This document shows, in pieces, positions 1 through 5,254 of a stretch of 7,106 nucleotides of DNA. The notes beneath the pieces are model-generated. The model did no database searches. It worked only from the letters and a program-made list of their open reading frames with translations, and was not told the origin of the DNA. Each line of letters starts with the position of its first letter. Within the stretch, counting starts at the first letter, position 1. This stretch comes from Coriobacteriia bacterium (lineage in GTDB: Bacteria > Actinomycetota > Coriobacteriia > Anaerosomatales > JAHIQC01), in assembly GCA_030653635.1 (NCBI GenBank), contig JAURYZ010000218.1:1-7106 (forward strand), given 5' to 3'. The translations under genes were made by a program, and so were the position numbers.

Positions 1-204
1 GGAGATGCCGCTCGCTCTTTGAGGAGGCTGGCACGCGTTCAGTATCTACTCGGGGACCTGACTGACTCCGCCGAAGCGCGGCGCTGGTTGCGCGCAGCGA
101 GTCCCGCCCTGCGAGGTGAAGCTCCCATCGACCTGCTCGAAGACGGTCGAGTCGAGGAAGTCATTGCCGTTCTTGAAGCGCTTGCGGATGGCGGCGAATA
201 CTAG
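1..204 (+). CDS. Partial DUF2384 (Xre/MbcA/ParS C-terminal) antitoxin-like protein, 5' end missing
   Basis: The reading frame is open from the first base and ends at TAG 202-204, leaving 67 codons of the C-terminus. The visible part fits the toxin-binding domain of Xre/MbcA/ParS-type antitoxins: a 'LLGD' segment, then A-x-x-WL (EARRWLRAASPAL), then the hallmark G-x-x-P-I-D-L-L and a helix ending V-x-x-V-L-x-x-L. These antitoxins neutralise RES-domain NAD-degrading toxins and normally carry an N-terminal helix-turn-helix, which would lie upstream of the window. A TTG at 19 could in principle start translation, but it would remove only six codons and has no convincing ribosome site, so I treat the gene as truncated by the window. 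The usual RES toxin is expected just downstream and is not seen: the next gene is a flavodiiron protein. Family assignment is by motif memory, without a search. Confidence 0.72.
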   Translation, partial: GDAARSLRRLARVQYLLGDLTDSAEARRWLRAASPALRGEAPIDLLEDGRVEEVIAVLEALADGGEY

Positions 205-354
205 GACTGTGCGCGGTGATCCCCTCCACCCCGCTCGGCACTTTCATGTCCGCGAACGTGCATCTCTGGGAAAAGACCTATGGGTTGCCCGTTTCAAACG
301 AGCCGCCCTCGGCCTGAGCGCTTCTCGCACCGTCCGCACCGTCGTCTATCTCCC
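205..354 (+). other. Intergenic stretch, no gene recognised
   Basis: About 150 bases separate the antitoxin stop from the fprA ribosome site. All three forward frames were read by eye. None gives a recognisable protein, and in particular none resembles the start of a RES toxin. I see no convincing -35/-10 pair or terminator hairpin. The fprA promoter, if separate, should lie here. Confidence 0.5.
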
Positions 355-360
355 AAGGAG
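355..360 (+). promoter_or_regulatory. Ribosome binding site of fprA
   Basis: AAGGAG lies five bases before the ATG at 366. This is a near-ideal Shine-Dalgarno sequence and spacing, and it fixes the start of the flavodiiron protein. Confidence 0.85.
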
Positions 361-365
361 TCATT

Positions 366-1565
366 ATGTCCATGCGATCGATCCCGGTTTCCGACGGCAT
401 CGACTGGGTCGGCGCCATCGACTGGAATTTGCGCGACTTCCACGGCTACGAGACGCCGCGCGGCACCACCTACAACGCCTACCTCGTGCGCGGAGAGAAC
501 ATGACCGCGCTCGTGGACACCGTGAAAACCCAGTTCGTCGAGGAGTTGCTCTCCCGGATCTCCGACATCATGGATCCGGCTGACGTCGATCTTATCGTGG
601 TCAACCACATCGAGCCCGATCACAACTCGGGCCTGCGCGCGGTCATGGCCGCGATGCCCAACGCCCGTGTGGTCGCCTCGGCAGGCGGGGTGCGCGGCAT
701 CGTCGAGTACCACGATGGCCTTGTGGTAGATGCGGTGGGCGCGTCCGACGTGATCGACCTGGGTGGCAAGACGCTGCGCTTCATGCCGATGCCCATGGTC
801 CACTGGCCCGACTCGATGTTCACCTACGTCACCGAGTCCAAGACCCTGCTGCCCAACGACGCTTTCGGCCAGCACATGGCATGTGCCGAGCGCTTCGCCG
901 ACGAGGTCGGCATGGAGCTCTCGCTGCACGAGCTGGCCGAGTATTACGCGAACATCCTCATGCCGATCGGCAAGCAGGTCGCAAAGGCTGTCGAGAAGGT
1001 CGTCGAGTCCGGATGGGAGCTTGAGGTCGTCGCCCCCAGTCACGGCGTGATCTGGCGCGGTGAGGCGATCGGCCAGCTCATCGAGGCCTACGGACGCATG
1101 ACGGCATCCGAGACGCGGGACAAGATCGTGGTCGCCTACTCGACCATGTGGGGCTCGACAGACATCCTGGCACGCGCCATCGCCGATGGCGTGGCCGCAG
1201 AAGGCACCGAAGTCGTGCTCTATGACATGGCCGTCAGTCCCATCTCGCAAGTCACCCTCGATCTCATGGATGCGCGCGCCCTGCTGCTGGGCAGTCCGAC
1301 CTTGCATCACGGGATGCTATTCCGTATCGCCGGCTACTTGCAGTACCTGTCCGGCGTCAAACCGCCGGGCAAGATCGCGGGCACGTTTGGCAGCTACGGC
1401 TGGAGCTCGGGCGCGACCAAACAGATGGACGAGCGCCTGCTTGAGATCGGCTTCGAGATGCCTCATGACTCCTTCACCCAGAAGTACAAGCCCTCCGCCG
1501 AGGAGCTGCAAGCCGCACGCGAATGGGGCGCGCAGTTCGCCAAAACGGTCAAAGAACGCTCCTAG
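366..1565 (+). CDS. fprA: Class A flavodiiron protein (A-type flavoprotein, O2/NO reductase)
   Basis: Cytoplasmic enzyme of 399 residues that reduces O2 to water or NO to N2O, normally with electrons from rubredoxin. Residues 1 to about 250 form the metallo-beta-lactamase-like di-iron domain. All expected iron ligands are present: H81-x-E83-x-D85-H86, H146, D165 and H226, matching the numbering of classic rubredoxin:oxygen oxidoreductases almost exactly. From about 253 a flavodoxin domain begins with the FMN phosphate loop AYSTMWGST and continues through the LLLGSPT and GSYGWSSG loops. There is no fused rubredoxin or flavin reductase domain, so the protein is class A and needs a separate donor, which is not in this window. 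The start is set by a strong AAGGAG. The gene ends 69 bases before the LysR gene, with no clear terminator between. O2 versus NO preference cannot be read from the sequence; detoxification in an anaerobe is the usual role. Confidence 0.95.
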   Translation: MSMRSIPVSDGIDWVGAIDWNLRDFHGYETPRGTTYNAYLVRGENMTALVDTVKTQFVEELLSRISDIMDPADVDLIVVNHIEPDHNSGLRAVMAAMPNARVVASAGGVRGIVEYHDGLVVDAVGASDVIDLGGKTLRFMPMPMVHWPDSMFTYVTESKTLLPNDAFGQHMACAERFADEVGMELSLHELAEYYANILMPIGKQVAKAVEKVVESGWELEVVAPSHGVIWRGEAIGQLIEAYGRMTASETRDKIVVAYSTMWGSTDILARAIADGVAAEGTEVVLYDMAVSPISQVTLDLMDARALLLGSPTLHHGMLFRIAGYLQYLSGVKPPGKIAGTFGSYGWSSGATKQMDERLLEIGFEMPHDSFTQKYKPSAEELQAAREWGAQFAKTVKERS

Positions 1566-1622
1566 CGTCGCTCAAAGTCCCGCTGTTCGGTACGATGGTC
1601 TCCCACAGGTTTGCGTCCGAGC

Positions 1623-1629
1623 AGGGGAG
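1623..1629 (+). promoter_or_regulatory. Ribosome binding site pointing to a CTG start
   Basis: AGGGGAG ends five bases before CTG 1635. The alternative TTG at 1611 has only a weak CAGGT touching it, and GTG 1650 would cut into the conserved first helix. The site therefore supports CTG as the start of the LysR gene. Confidence 0.6.
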
Positions 1630-1634
1630 TCACG

Positions 1635-2528
1635 CTGAACATCTCGCAGGTGCGCACGTTCGTGATGGTCGTGGAACACGGATCGTTCTCCTCGGCTGCC
1701 CGGATCATGAGGCTCTCTCAGCCTGCGGTCACCATGCAGGTCCAAGCGCTTGAGGCCGATCTGGGCGTCACGCTTCTTGATCGCAAGTACCGCCGCGTCG
1801 AGGTGACCGAAGCCGGCCGCACGCTCCTCCCGTTCGCCGAGCGAATGCTCAGAGAACTCGATTCTGCGCGCATAGCTATTGACGGCCTTTCGGGCACGGT
1901 GTCGGGTCGCTTGGAACTCGCGGCAAGCACCACCCCGGGCCAGTACATCCTGCCAAGGATACTAGGCAGCTTCCTTGCCGCGAACGCCGAGGTCGGCGTG
2001 TCGCTGCGCGTCATGGATACCGCCGAGGTGGTCGAGGCGGTTGCATCCGGCGAGGCTCATCTCGGCATGACCGGTGCCGACATCGCCGGCGCGAAAGTCC
2101 ACTTCCGCGAGTTGGGCACCGACAATCTGATGCTGATTTGCCCGCCCGAGCACTCGCTTGCCAGCGGCAAGAGCGTCGACATGGAACAGATCGTTCAGCA
2201 GGCGTTCATCATGCGCGAAGAGGGTTCCGGCACGCGCATGGTCACCGAGCACGTGTTTCGCTCCGCTGGTGTCGACCCGGGAGACCTGCGCGTGGTCATG
2301 GAGCTCGGGACAGGGGAGGCCATCGTCTCTGCGGTCGAAGGTGGGCTGGGAATCGCGGTCGTGAGCGCGTGGGTGGCCGCGAAGGCCATCGAACTGGGGA
2401 CGGTCGCGCCCGTGCCCTTCGCGCACTTCCCCGTGAAGCGACCACTCTTTCTCGTGACCCCGCGCGGCAGCATGACACGGGTCGGCGAGGCCTTCGTGGC
2501 CCATCTTAGCGAGGCATTGGGGGAATAG
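1635..2528 (+). CDS. LysR-type transcriptional regulator, possibly of the selenium-metabolism-associated group
   Basis: DNA-binding regulator of 297 residues if started at CTG 1635, or 305 if started at TTG 1611. The N-terminal winged helix-turn-helix is clear: the typical opening 'NISQVRTFVMVVEHGSFSSA' and a recognition helix at 28-50 with SQPAVTMQVQALE followed by LGVTLLDR. The linker helix runs to about 90. From 92 on a periplasmic-binding-like effector domain follows, with LAASTTPGQYILP, the E-A-H-L-G-M-T-G strand, a REEGSGTR loop at 194-201 and GLGIAVVS at 238-244. The REEGSGTR loop resembles CysB/CysL-like and selenium-metabolism-associated LysR proteins; that subgroup is an inference strengthened by the following mogA-like and DUF3343 genes. 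The start is chosen for the AGGGGAG site and because homologues begin at this point. It is two bases from the next gene, so it probably heads the operon and may regulate it. Confidence 0.88.
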   Translation: MNISQVRTFVMVVEHGSFSSAARIMRLSQPAVTMQVQALEADLGVTLLDRKYRRVEVTEAGRTLLPFAERMLRELDSARIAIDGLSGTVSGRLELAASTTPGQYILPRILGSFLAANAEVGVSLRVMDTAEVVEAVASGEAHLGMTGADIAGAKVHFRELGTDNLMLICPPEHSLASGKSVDMEQIVQQAFIMREEGSGTRMVTEHVFRSAGVDPGDLRVVMELGTGEAIVSAVEGGLGIAVVSAWVAAKAIELGTVAPVPFAHFPVKRPLFLVTPRGSMTRVGEAFVAHLSEALGE

Positions 2529-2530
2529 GG

Positions 2531-3022
2531 ATGTCTGATCTTCGAGTTGCGGTGCTGACCTGCTCGGATTCGTGTGCGGATGGCACTGCCGAGGATGAAT
2601 CCGGCCGAGCGGTCATCGATGCATGCGAGGAGCGCGGTTGGCTCGTGGTCGCCTATCACGTCTGCGCCGACGAGATGGAGTGCATCGGCACTTCGCTTCT
2701 TGAGATGGCTGACATGGAGCGCGCCGACATCGTGCTCACGCTCGGGGGCACCGGTCTGGGCCCCAGAGATATCACTCCCGAAGCTACCGAACGGATCATC
2801 GAGCGCACTGTACCTGGCATTGCTGAAGCGGTTCGCGAAGCGAGTCGAGGCACGGATTCCCCCTGCCTCATGTCGCGTGCGATTGCCGGGACGCGCGGTC
2901 AAAGCCTCATCATCAACCTGCCCGGAGGCATAGCGCCCACGCTTGCCGCCTTTGGGCGCATCGCGCCACATCTCTCCGAAGCTGTGGGCATGATGCACCA
3001 AGACGACCGAGACATGACCTAA
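2531..3022 (+). CDS. mogA: MogA/MoaB family molybdenum cofactor biosynthesis protein
   Basis: Cytoplasmic protein of 163 residues, the usual size for single-domain MogA/MoaB. In the family it adenylates molybdopterin before molybdate insertion. Family motifs are complete: an N-terminal beta strand VAVLTCSDS, the GGTG loop at 72-75 followed by P-R-D80-I-T-P-E-A-T, the S-R-A-I-A-G-T-R-G segment at 115-123 and LPGG at 130-133. It begins two bases after the LysR stop with GGGGAA upstream, and its TAA is one base from the DUF3343 start, indicating coupled translation. It has six cysteines, including C11 and C14, more than I would expect for this family, which may mean nothing. Whether it acts as MogA (adenylation) or is a specialised paralogue tied to a dedicated molybdoenzyme cannot be told. 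The symbol is by family. Confidence 0.9.
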   Translation: MSDLRVAVLTCSDSCADGTAEDESGRAVIDACEERGWLVVAYHVCADEMECIGTSLLEMADMERADIVLTLGGTGLGPRDITPEATERIIERTVPGIAEAVREASRGTDSPCLMSRAIAGTRGQSLIINLPGGIAPTLAAFGRIAPHLSEAVGMMHQDDRDMT

Positions 3023-3023
3023 G

Positions 3024-3278
3024 TTGCCGACCGACTTGCGCCCCTTCGTCGTGCTTGGCTTTCGCACCACCCATGAAGCGCTGGCCGCCGAACGCGTCTT
3101 GCTCACCTCCGGTGTCGATGCGGTGCCGGTGCCCGCACCCAAGACGTTCGGTGCGCTGTGCGGCATCGCCATGCGCATTCCGCCCGACCAGGAGCCAGGC
3201 GCCATAGCGGCTCTGGCCGACGCGGGCATCAAGCCAAAGCGGCGTGTCACAATCGAGGACCGCGTCTCGACGTCCTGA
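3024..3278 (+). CDS. DUF3343 family protein (putative Se/S carrier-like)
   Basis: Small soluble protein of 84 residues. It matches the DUF3343 pattern: an early strand and F-x-T-T-H-E-A-L-x-A-E-x-x-L helix, then the V-P-V-P-x-P-K loop (34-40) and the conserved cysteine turn L-C46-G-I-A-M-R-I. DUF3343 occurs alone or at the C-terminus of YedF-type proteins and has been linked by gene neighbourhood to selenium metabolism and selenium-dependent molybdenum hydroxylases. A carrier role for the cysteine is a proposal, not proven. The start is a TTG one base after the mogA-like stop; the ribosome site is weak, so translation is probably coupled, and TTG 3036 is a less likely alternative. It is the last gene of the operon. 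I see no strong terminator after it. Confidence 0.82.
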   Translation: MPTDLRPFVVLGFRTTHEALAAERVLLTSGVDAVPVPAPKTFGALCGIAMRIPPDQEPGAIAALADAGIKPKRRVTIEDRVSTS

Positions 3279-3305
3279 CAGGCACCTTCTCCCAGCTAAA
3301 ATGCT

Positions 3306-3324
3306 CCATTCGAGCACCCATTCG
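3306..3324 (+). repeat. Pair of CCATTCG direct repeats upstream of the cytochrome promoter
   Basis: CCATTCG occurs at 3306-3312 and again at 3318-3324, twelve bases start to start, about one DNA turn. The second copy ends two bases before the -35 box. A short inverted pair, TGCTC (3302-3306) and GAGCA (3312-3316), overlaps the first copy. Such tandem half-sites next to a -35 box are typical of activator binding, but two 7-mers can occur by chance. Confidence 0.35.
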
Positions 3325-3326
3325 CG

Positions 3327-3355
3327 TTGACTTGGCCGCGCTCCAACCCTATTCT
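3327..3355 (+). promoter_or_regulatory. Sigma70-like promoter of the cytochrome operon
   Basis: TTGACT (3327-3332) and TATTCT (3350-3355) are separated by exactly 17 bases. This is the best promoter match noticed in the window, in the only long gap before the cytochrome genes, and it is AT-richer than its surroundings. Transcription would start near 3361-3363, giving a leader of about 150 nt before the cytochrome b start. Confidence 0.6.
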
Positions 3356-3362
3356 TCACCAT

Positions 3363-3376
3363 GTAACTACTGTTAC
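3363..3376 (+). promoter_or_regulatory. Palindromic operator candidate GTAAC-N4-GTTAC
   Basis: GTAAC (3363-3367) and GTTAC (3372-3376) form a perfect inverted repeat with a four-base spacer. The 14-base geometry equals that of FNR/CRP-family sites (5-N4-5) and also fits GTA-N8-TAC. It sits about +1 to +15 relative to the proposed start, where a bound protein would repress. The regulator is not identified. Confidence 0.42.
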
Positions 3377-3429
3377 GAGCGATGCGCGTCTGGGGCACCG
3401 GCATACAGTCCCGGGTGACACGTGTGTCC

Positions 3430-3470
3430 AAGGCGGTCCGCAAGGCGGGCCGCTTTCCAAAAAGAGCGGC
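3430..3470 (+). promoter_or_regulatory. Two mutually exclusive RNA hairpins in the cytochrome operon leader
   Basis: AAGGCGGTCCGC (3430-3441) pairs with GCGGGCCGCTTT (3445-3456) over 12 pairs, two of them G-U, with an AAG loop. The bases at 3449-3456 can instead pair with 3463-3470 (core GCCGCT with AGCGGC; 8 pairs, one G-U, loop CCAAAA). Both cannot form at once, as in attenuators and riboswitch platforms. There is no long T run after the first hairpin, so it is not a standard terminator. No aptamer class was recognised. Confidence 0.4.
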
Positions 3471-3495
3471 ACGTCGACCCCGGCGGCGTCGCAGG

Positions 3496-3509
3496 ACTCC
3501 AATGGGAGT
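3496..3509 (+). promoter_or_regulatory. Shine-Dalgarno site of the cytochrome b gene, enclosed in a small hairpin
   Basis: GGGAG (3504-3508) is the ribosome site, six bases before the GTG start at 3515. ACTCC (3496-3500) pairs perfectly with GGAGT (3505-3509) across an AATG loop, so the site could be hidden in the RNA. It both sets the start codon and suggests translational control. Confidence 0.5.
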
Positions 3510-3514
3510 AGGGG

Positions 3515-4330
3515 GTGTCGGCAATAAATCTCACGCAACTGAACGTCTGGCTCGATGTGATCTTCACGACGCTTTATGTGATCATCCTGATTGCGTTGCC
3601 GCTGCACTTTGTCGGTAACATGCTCACGGGCCGGGCCAAGCGACGCTTCGTCGGATGGGAATGGCCGCGTCATGAGGGCCCTGCGGTCCCGCTCCTTCCC
3701 AAGTTCCTGCACTTCCAGCACGTAGGCTCAATGATCCTGCTCGCGCTGTCAGGCCTGTACATCAGGTTCCCCGGGTTCCTCGGCCTGTGGAATGGCGCGC
3801 GTACGCCGATGCGCTACGTGCACTACGTCGCGATGATCGTCGTCACCATCAACCTGGTCTGGCGCCTGTGGTATGCGTTTGCCTCGCCGCAGCGTGACTA
3901 TCGTGAGTTCGCCATCACCAAGCAAGACATAGTCACGGCGCCCAAGGTCATCCTGTATTACATCTTCGTGAAGTCATCCAAGCCGCACCTGGCCAAGTAC
4001 AACGTCATGCAGAAGGGCACGTACACCATCTTCGCCCCGTTGCTCATCATGCAGGCATTCACAGGTTTCGCGCTCATCTCGCAGAAGTTCATCTTCGGCT
4101 ACAGTCCGCGAGAGATTCTGGTCGGCTGGTGGCTCGGAGCGCTCGTCGGTTCTGTCGATCTCGCAGGTTGGTACATGCGGATCACGCACTACGTGATTAC
4201 CTGGCTGTTCATCATCTTGACGACCATCCACGTATACCTTTCGCTTTCCGAGGACTTCCCGGCGTTTCTGAACTTTTTCGGGCTCTCCTTCTTGGATCGC
4301 GAGAACGCGAGTCCCGAAGAGCATCACTAG
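3515..4330 (+). CDS. Membrane cytochrome b (Ni,Fe-hydrogenase/HyaC-like b-type cytochrome subunit)
   Basis: Integral membrane protein of 271 residues, probably carrying two b-type hemes and linking the quinone pool to the exported cytochromes encoded next. Hydrophobic segments lie near 12-35, 66-84, 101-121, 171-191 and 222-245, with a further weak one near 201-220. Candidate heme ligands are H66 or H69 (HFQHVGSMILLALSGLYI, the typical His plus small-residue helix), H103, H225 and H239 (the ITHYVITWLFIILTTIHVYLS helix carries two His fourteen residues apart). This is the pattern of the HyaC/cytochrome b561-like superfamily. No signal peptide and no CXXCH are present. The N-terminal segment 12-35 appears additional to the four-helix core. 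Start is GTG, set by GGGAG. The gap to the 7-heme gene is 24 bases. No hydrogenase genes are nearby, so a quinol:cytochrome c role is inferred from context. Confidence 0.85.
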   Translation: MSAINLTQLNVWLDVIFTTLYVIILIALPLHFVGNMLTGRAKRRFVGWEWPRHEGPAVPLLPKFLHFQHVGSMILLALSGLYIRFPGFLGLWNGARTPMRYVHYVAMIVVTINLVWRLWYAFASPQRDYREFAITKQDIVTAPKVILYYIFVKSSKPHLAKYNVMQKGTYTIFAPLLIMQAFTGFALISQKFIFGYSPREILVGWWLGALVGSVDLAGWYMRITHYVITWLFIILTTIHVYLSLSEDFPAFLNFFGLSFLDRENASPEEHH

Positions 4331-4354
4331 CTTCGCCGAGGAGTACACGTCTTT

Positions 4355-5212
4355 ATGCACCTGTTCCGACGCATCATAGCGGCGCTCTTGGTTGCGGCGG
4401 CGGTCTGGTCGCTGCCGCTCGTGGCGCAGGCACAGGATTACGATTTGAACTTCACCTTGCCCACCGCGGGCAAGTCGGGTTGCATGGTTTGCCATGCCGA
4501 TAAGAACCTCGGCAGGGTGAAGGGTTCGACATGGGTTTCGTACTGGGTGGATCCGGCGCCGCTTGACGCCGGGCCGCATGCTTCGATCATGTGCGTTGGT
4601 TGCCACGTGGATTTCGCGTACAAGGCTCCGCACAACATCGAGCAGACCGAGTGGGTGCGCACCGCGAAGCTGTCATGCAAGAACTGCCATCAGGAGCAGT
4701 GGACGGCGTACAGCCAAGGCGTGCACTCGATCGCGACGCAGCCAGGCGAAACGATTGACAAGAACGCACCGGAAAAACCGTTGTGTGGAGATTGTCACGG
4801 CGGTCACGACATCATGACGCTGACTGATAACCCCAAGGGCAAAGCCAAGCTTCGCACCGAGGGTGAGCAGATTTGCGGAAGGTGTCACAAGGACTTCTCA
4901 CGGAGTTATGCGGACTACTATCACGGTGCCGCATACCGGGAAGGCGCGACAGATGCACCGGCCTGTTGGCAGTGCCACGGATGGCATGACATCCTGCCTT
5001 CGAGCGATCGTCGCGCCAAGGTACATGAGTCCAACTTGCAGGAAACGTGCGCCCAGTGTCATAGCATGACTAATGAGACGTATATCAGTTACTCCGGCCT
5101 CATTCACAAGCGTCAGCAAGCGTACGATGACAATATCGTGTATTCGTTCATCATGACCGCCAAGGCATCGATCCAGGAGTTCTTTGGCCAAATCAGTTCC
5201 TGGTTCACGTAG
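4355..5212 (+). CDS. Exported 7-heme c-type cytochrome
   Basis: Protein of 285 residues with a classic signal peptide: RR at 5-6, a hydrophobic core and cleavage probably after A26 (AQA-Q). Seven CXXCH heme sites start at C43, C80, C108, C144, C174, C204 and C232, so the mature protein binds about one heme per 37 residues outside the membrane. Likely distal His ligands include those in HGGHD (149-152), DYYHGAAY (H190) and HGWHD. The last 25 residues are heme-free and form a hydrophobic/amphipathic tail ending in SWFT. It is colinear with hemes 7-13 of the next gene product; DYYHGAAY, GATD-x-PACW and ILPS are shared, marking a duplication. The start ATG has GAGGAG eleven bases upstream, a rather long spacing. 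It probably accepts electrons from the cytochrome b. It resembles multiheme cytochrome c3-superfamily proteins, but I do not recognise a named orthologue. Confidence 0.88.
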   Translation: MHLFRRIIAALLVAAAVWSLPLVAQAQDYDLNFTLPTAGKSGCMVCHADKNLGRVKGSTWVSYWVDPAPLDAGPHASIMCVGCHVDFAYKAPHNIEQTEWVRTAKLSCKNCHQEQWTAYSQGVHSIATQPGETIDKNAPEKPLCGDCHGGHDIMTLTDNPKGKAKLRTEGEQICGRCHKDFSRSYADYYHGAAYREGATDAPACWQCHGWHDILPSSDRRAKVHESNLQETCAQCHSMTNETYISYSGLIHKRQQAYDDNIVYSFIMTAKASIQEFFGQISSWFT

Positions 5213-5230
5213 GACACACCCCGGGTGTCC
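5212..5230 (+). promoter_or_regulatory. Intercistronic hairpin overlapping the 7-heme cytochrome stop codon
   Basis: GGACAC (5212-5217) pairs with GTGTCC (5225-5230), beginning at the last base of the TAG stop. No T run follows; the next bases are the purine-rich ribosome site of the 13-heme gene. It is therefore not a terminator, and could be an mRNA-stability or processing element. Confidence 0.4.
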
Positions 5231-5244
5231 GGGAGGGGAAGGGG
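5231..5244 (+). promoter_or_regulatory. Ribosome binding site of the 13-heme cytochrome
   Basis: A purine block, GGGAGGGGAAGGGG, ends ten bases before ATG 5255. An in-frame GTG at 5225 lies upstream of this block and inside the intercistronic hairpin, so ATG 5255 is the better start. Confidence 0.6.
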
Positions 5245-5254
5245 TACGAAGCTT

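Noticed and set aside
116..583. Forward open frame between the antitoxin and fprA, considered as a RES toxin
   Set aside because: It overlaps fprA out of frame for over 200 bases, is Arg-rich, and lacks any RES-domain motif.
294..1310. Long open frame on the minus strand, 338 codons, opposite fprA
   Set aside because: It is the antisense shadow of a high-GC gene whose plus-strand product has every flavodiiron motif. The antisense translation is His/Asp/Gly-rich with no recognisable domain.
2195..3250. Long open frame on the minus strand, 351 codons, across LysR, mogA and DUF3343
   Set aside because: It spans three well-supported plus-strand genes and shows no protein family features; open only because of codon bias.
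3430..3456. Rho-independent terminator after the DUF3343 gene
   Set aside because: The stem is strong but is followed by only three T, which belong to the stem, then CCAAAA; it lies downstream of the proposed promoter, so a leader element fits better.
3361..3514. Known riboswitch (c-di-GMP, cobalamin or molybdenum cofactor) in the cytochrome leader
   Set aside because: Hairpins are present, but I could not match the conserved aptamer bases of any of these classes by eye.
5225..5254. Upstream GTG start for the 13-heme cytochrome
   Set aside because: The GTG lies inside a hairpin and before the purine-rich ribosome site. It would add ten residues ahead of a complete signal peptide.
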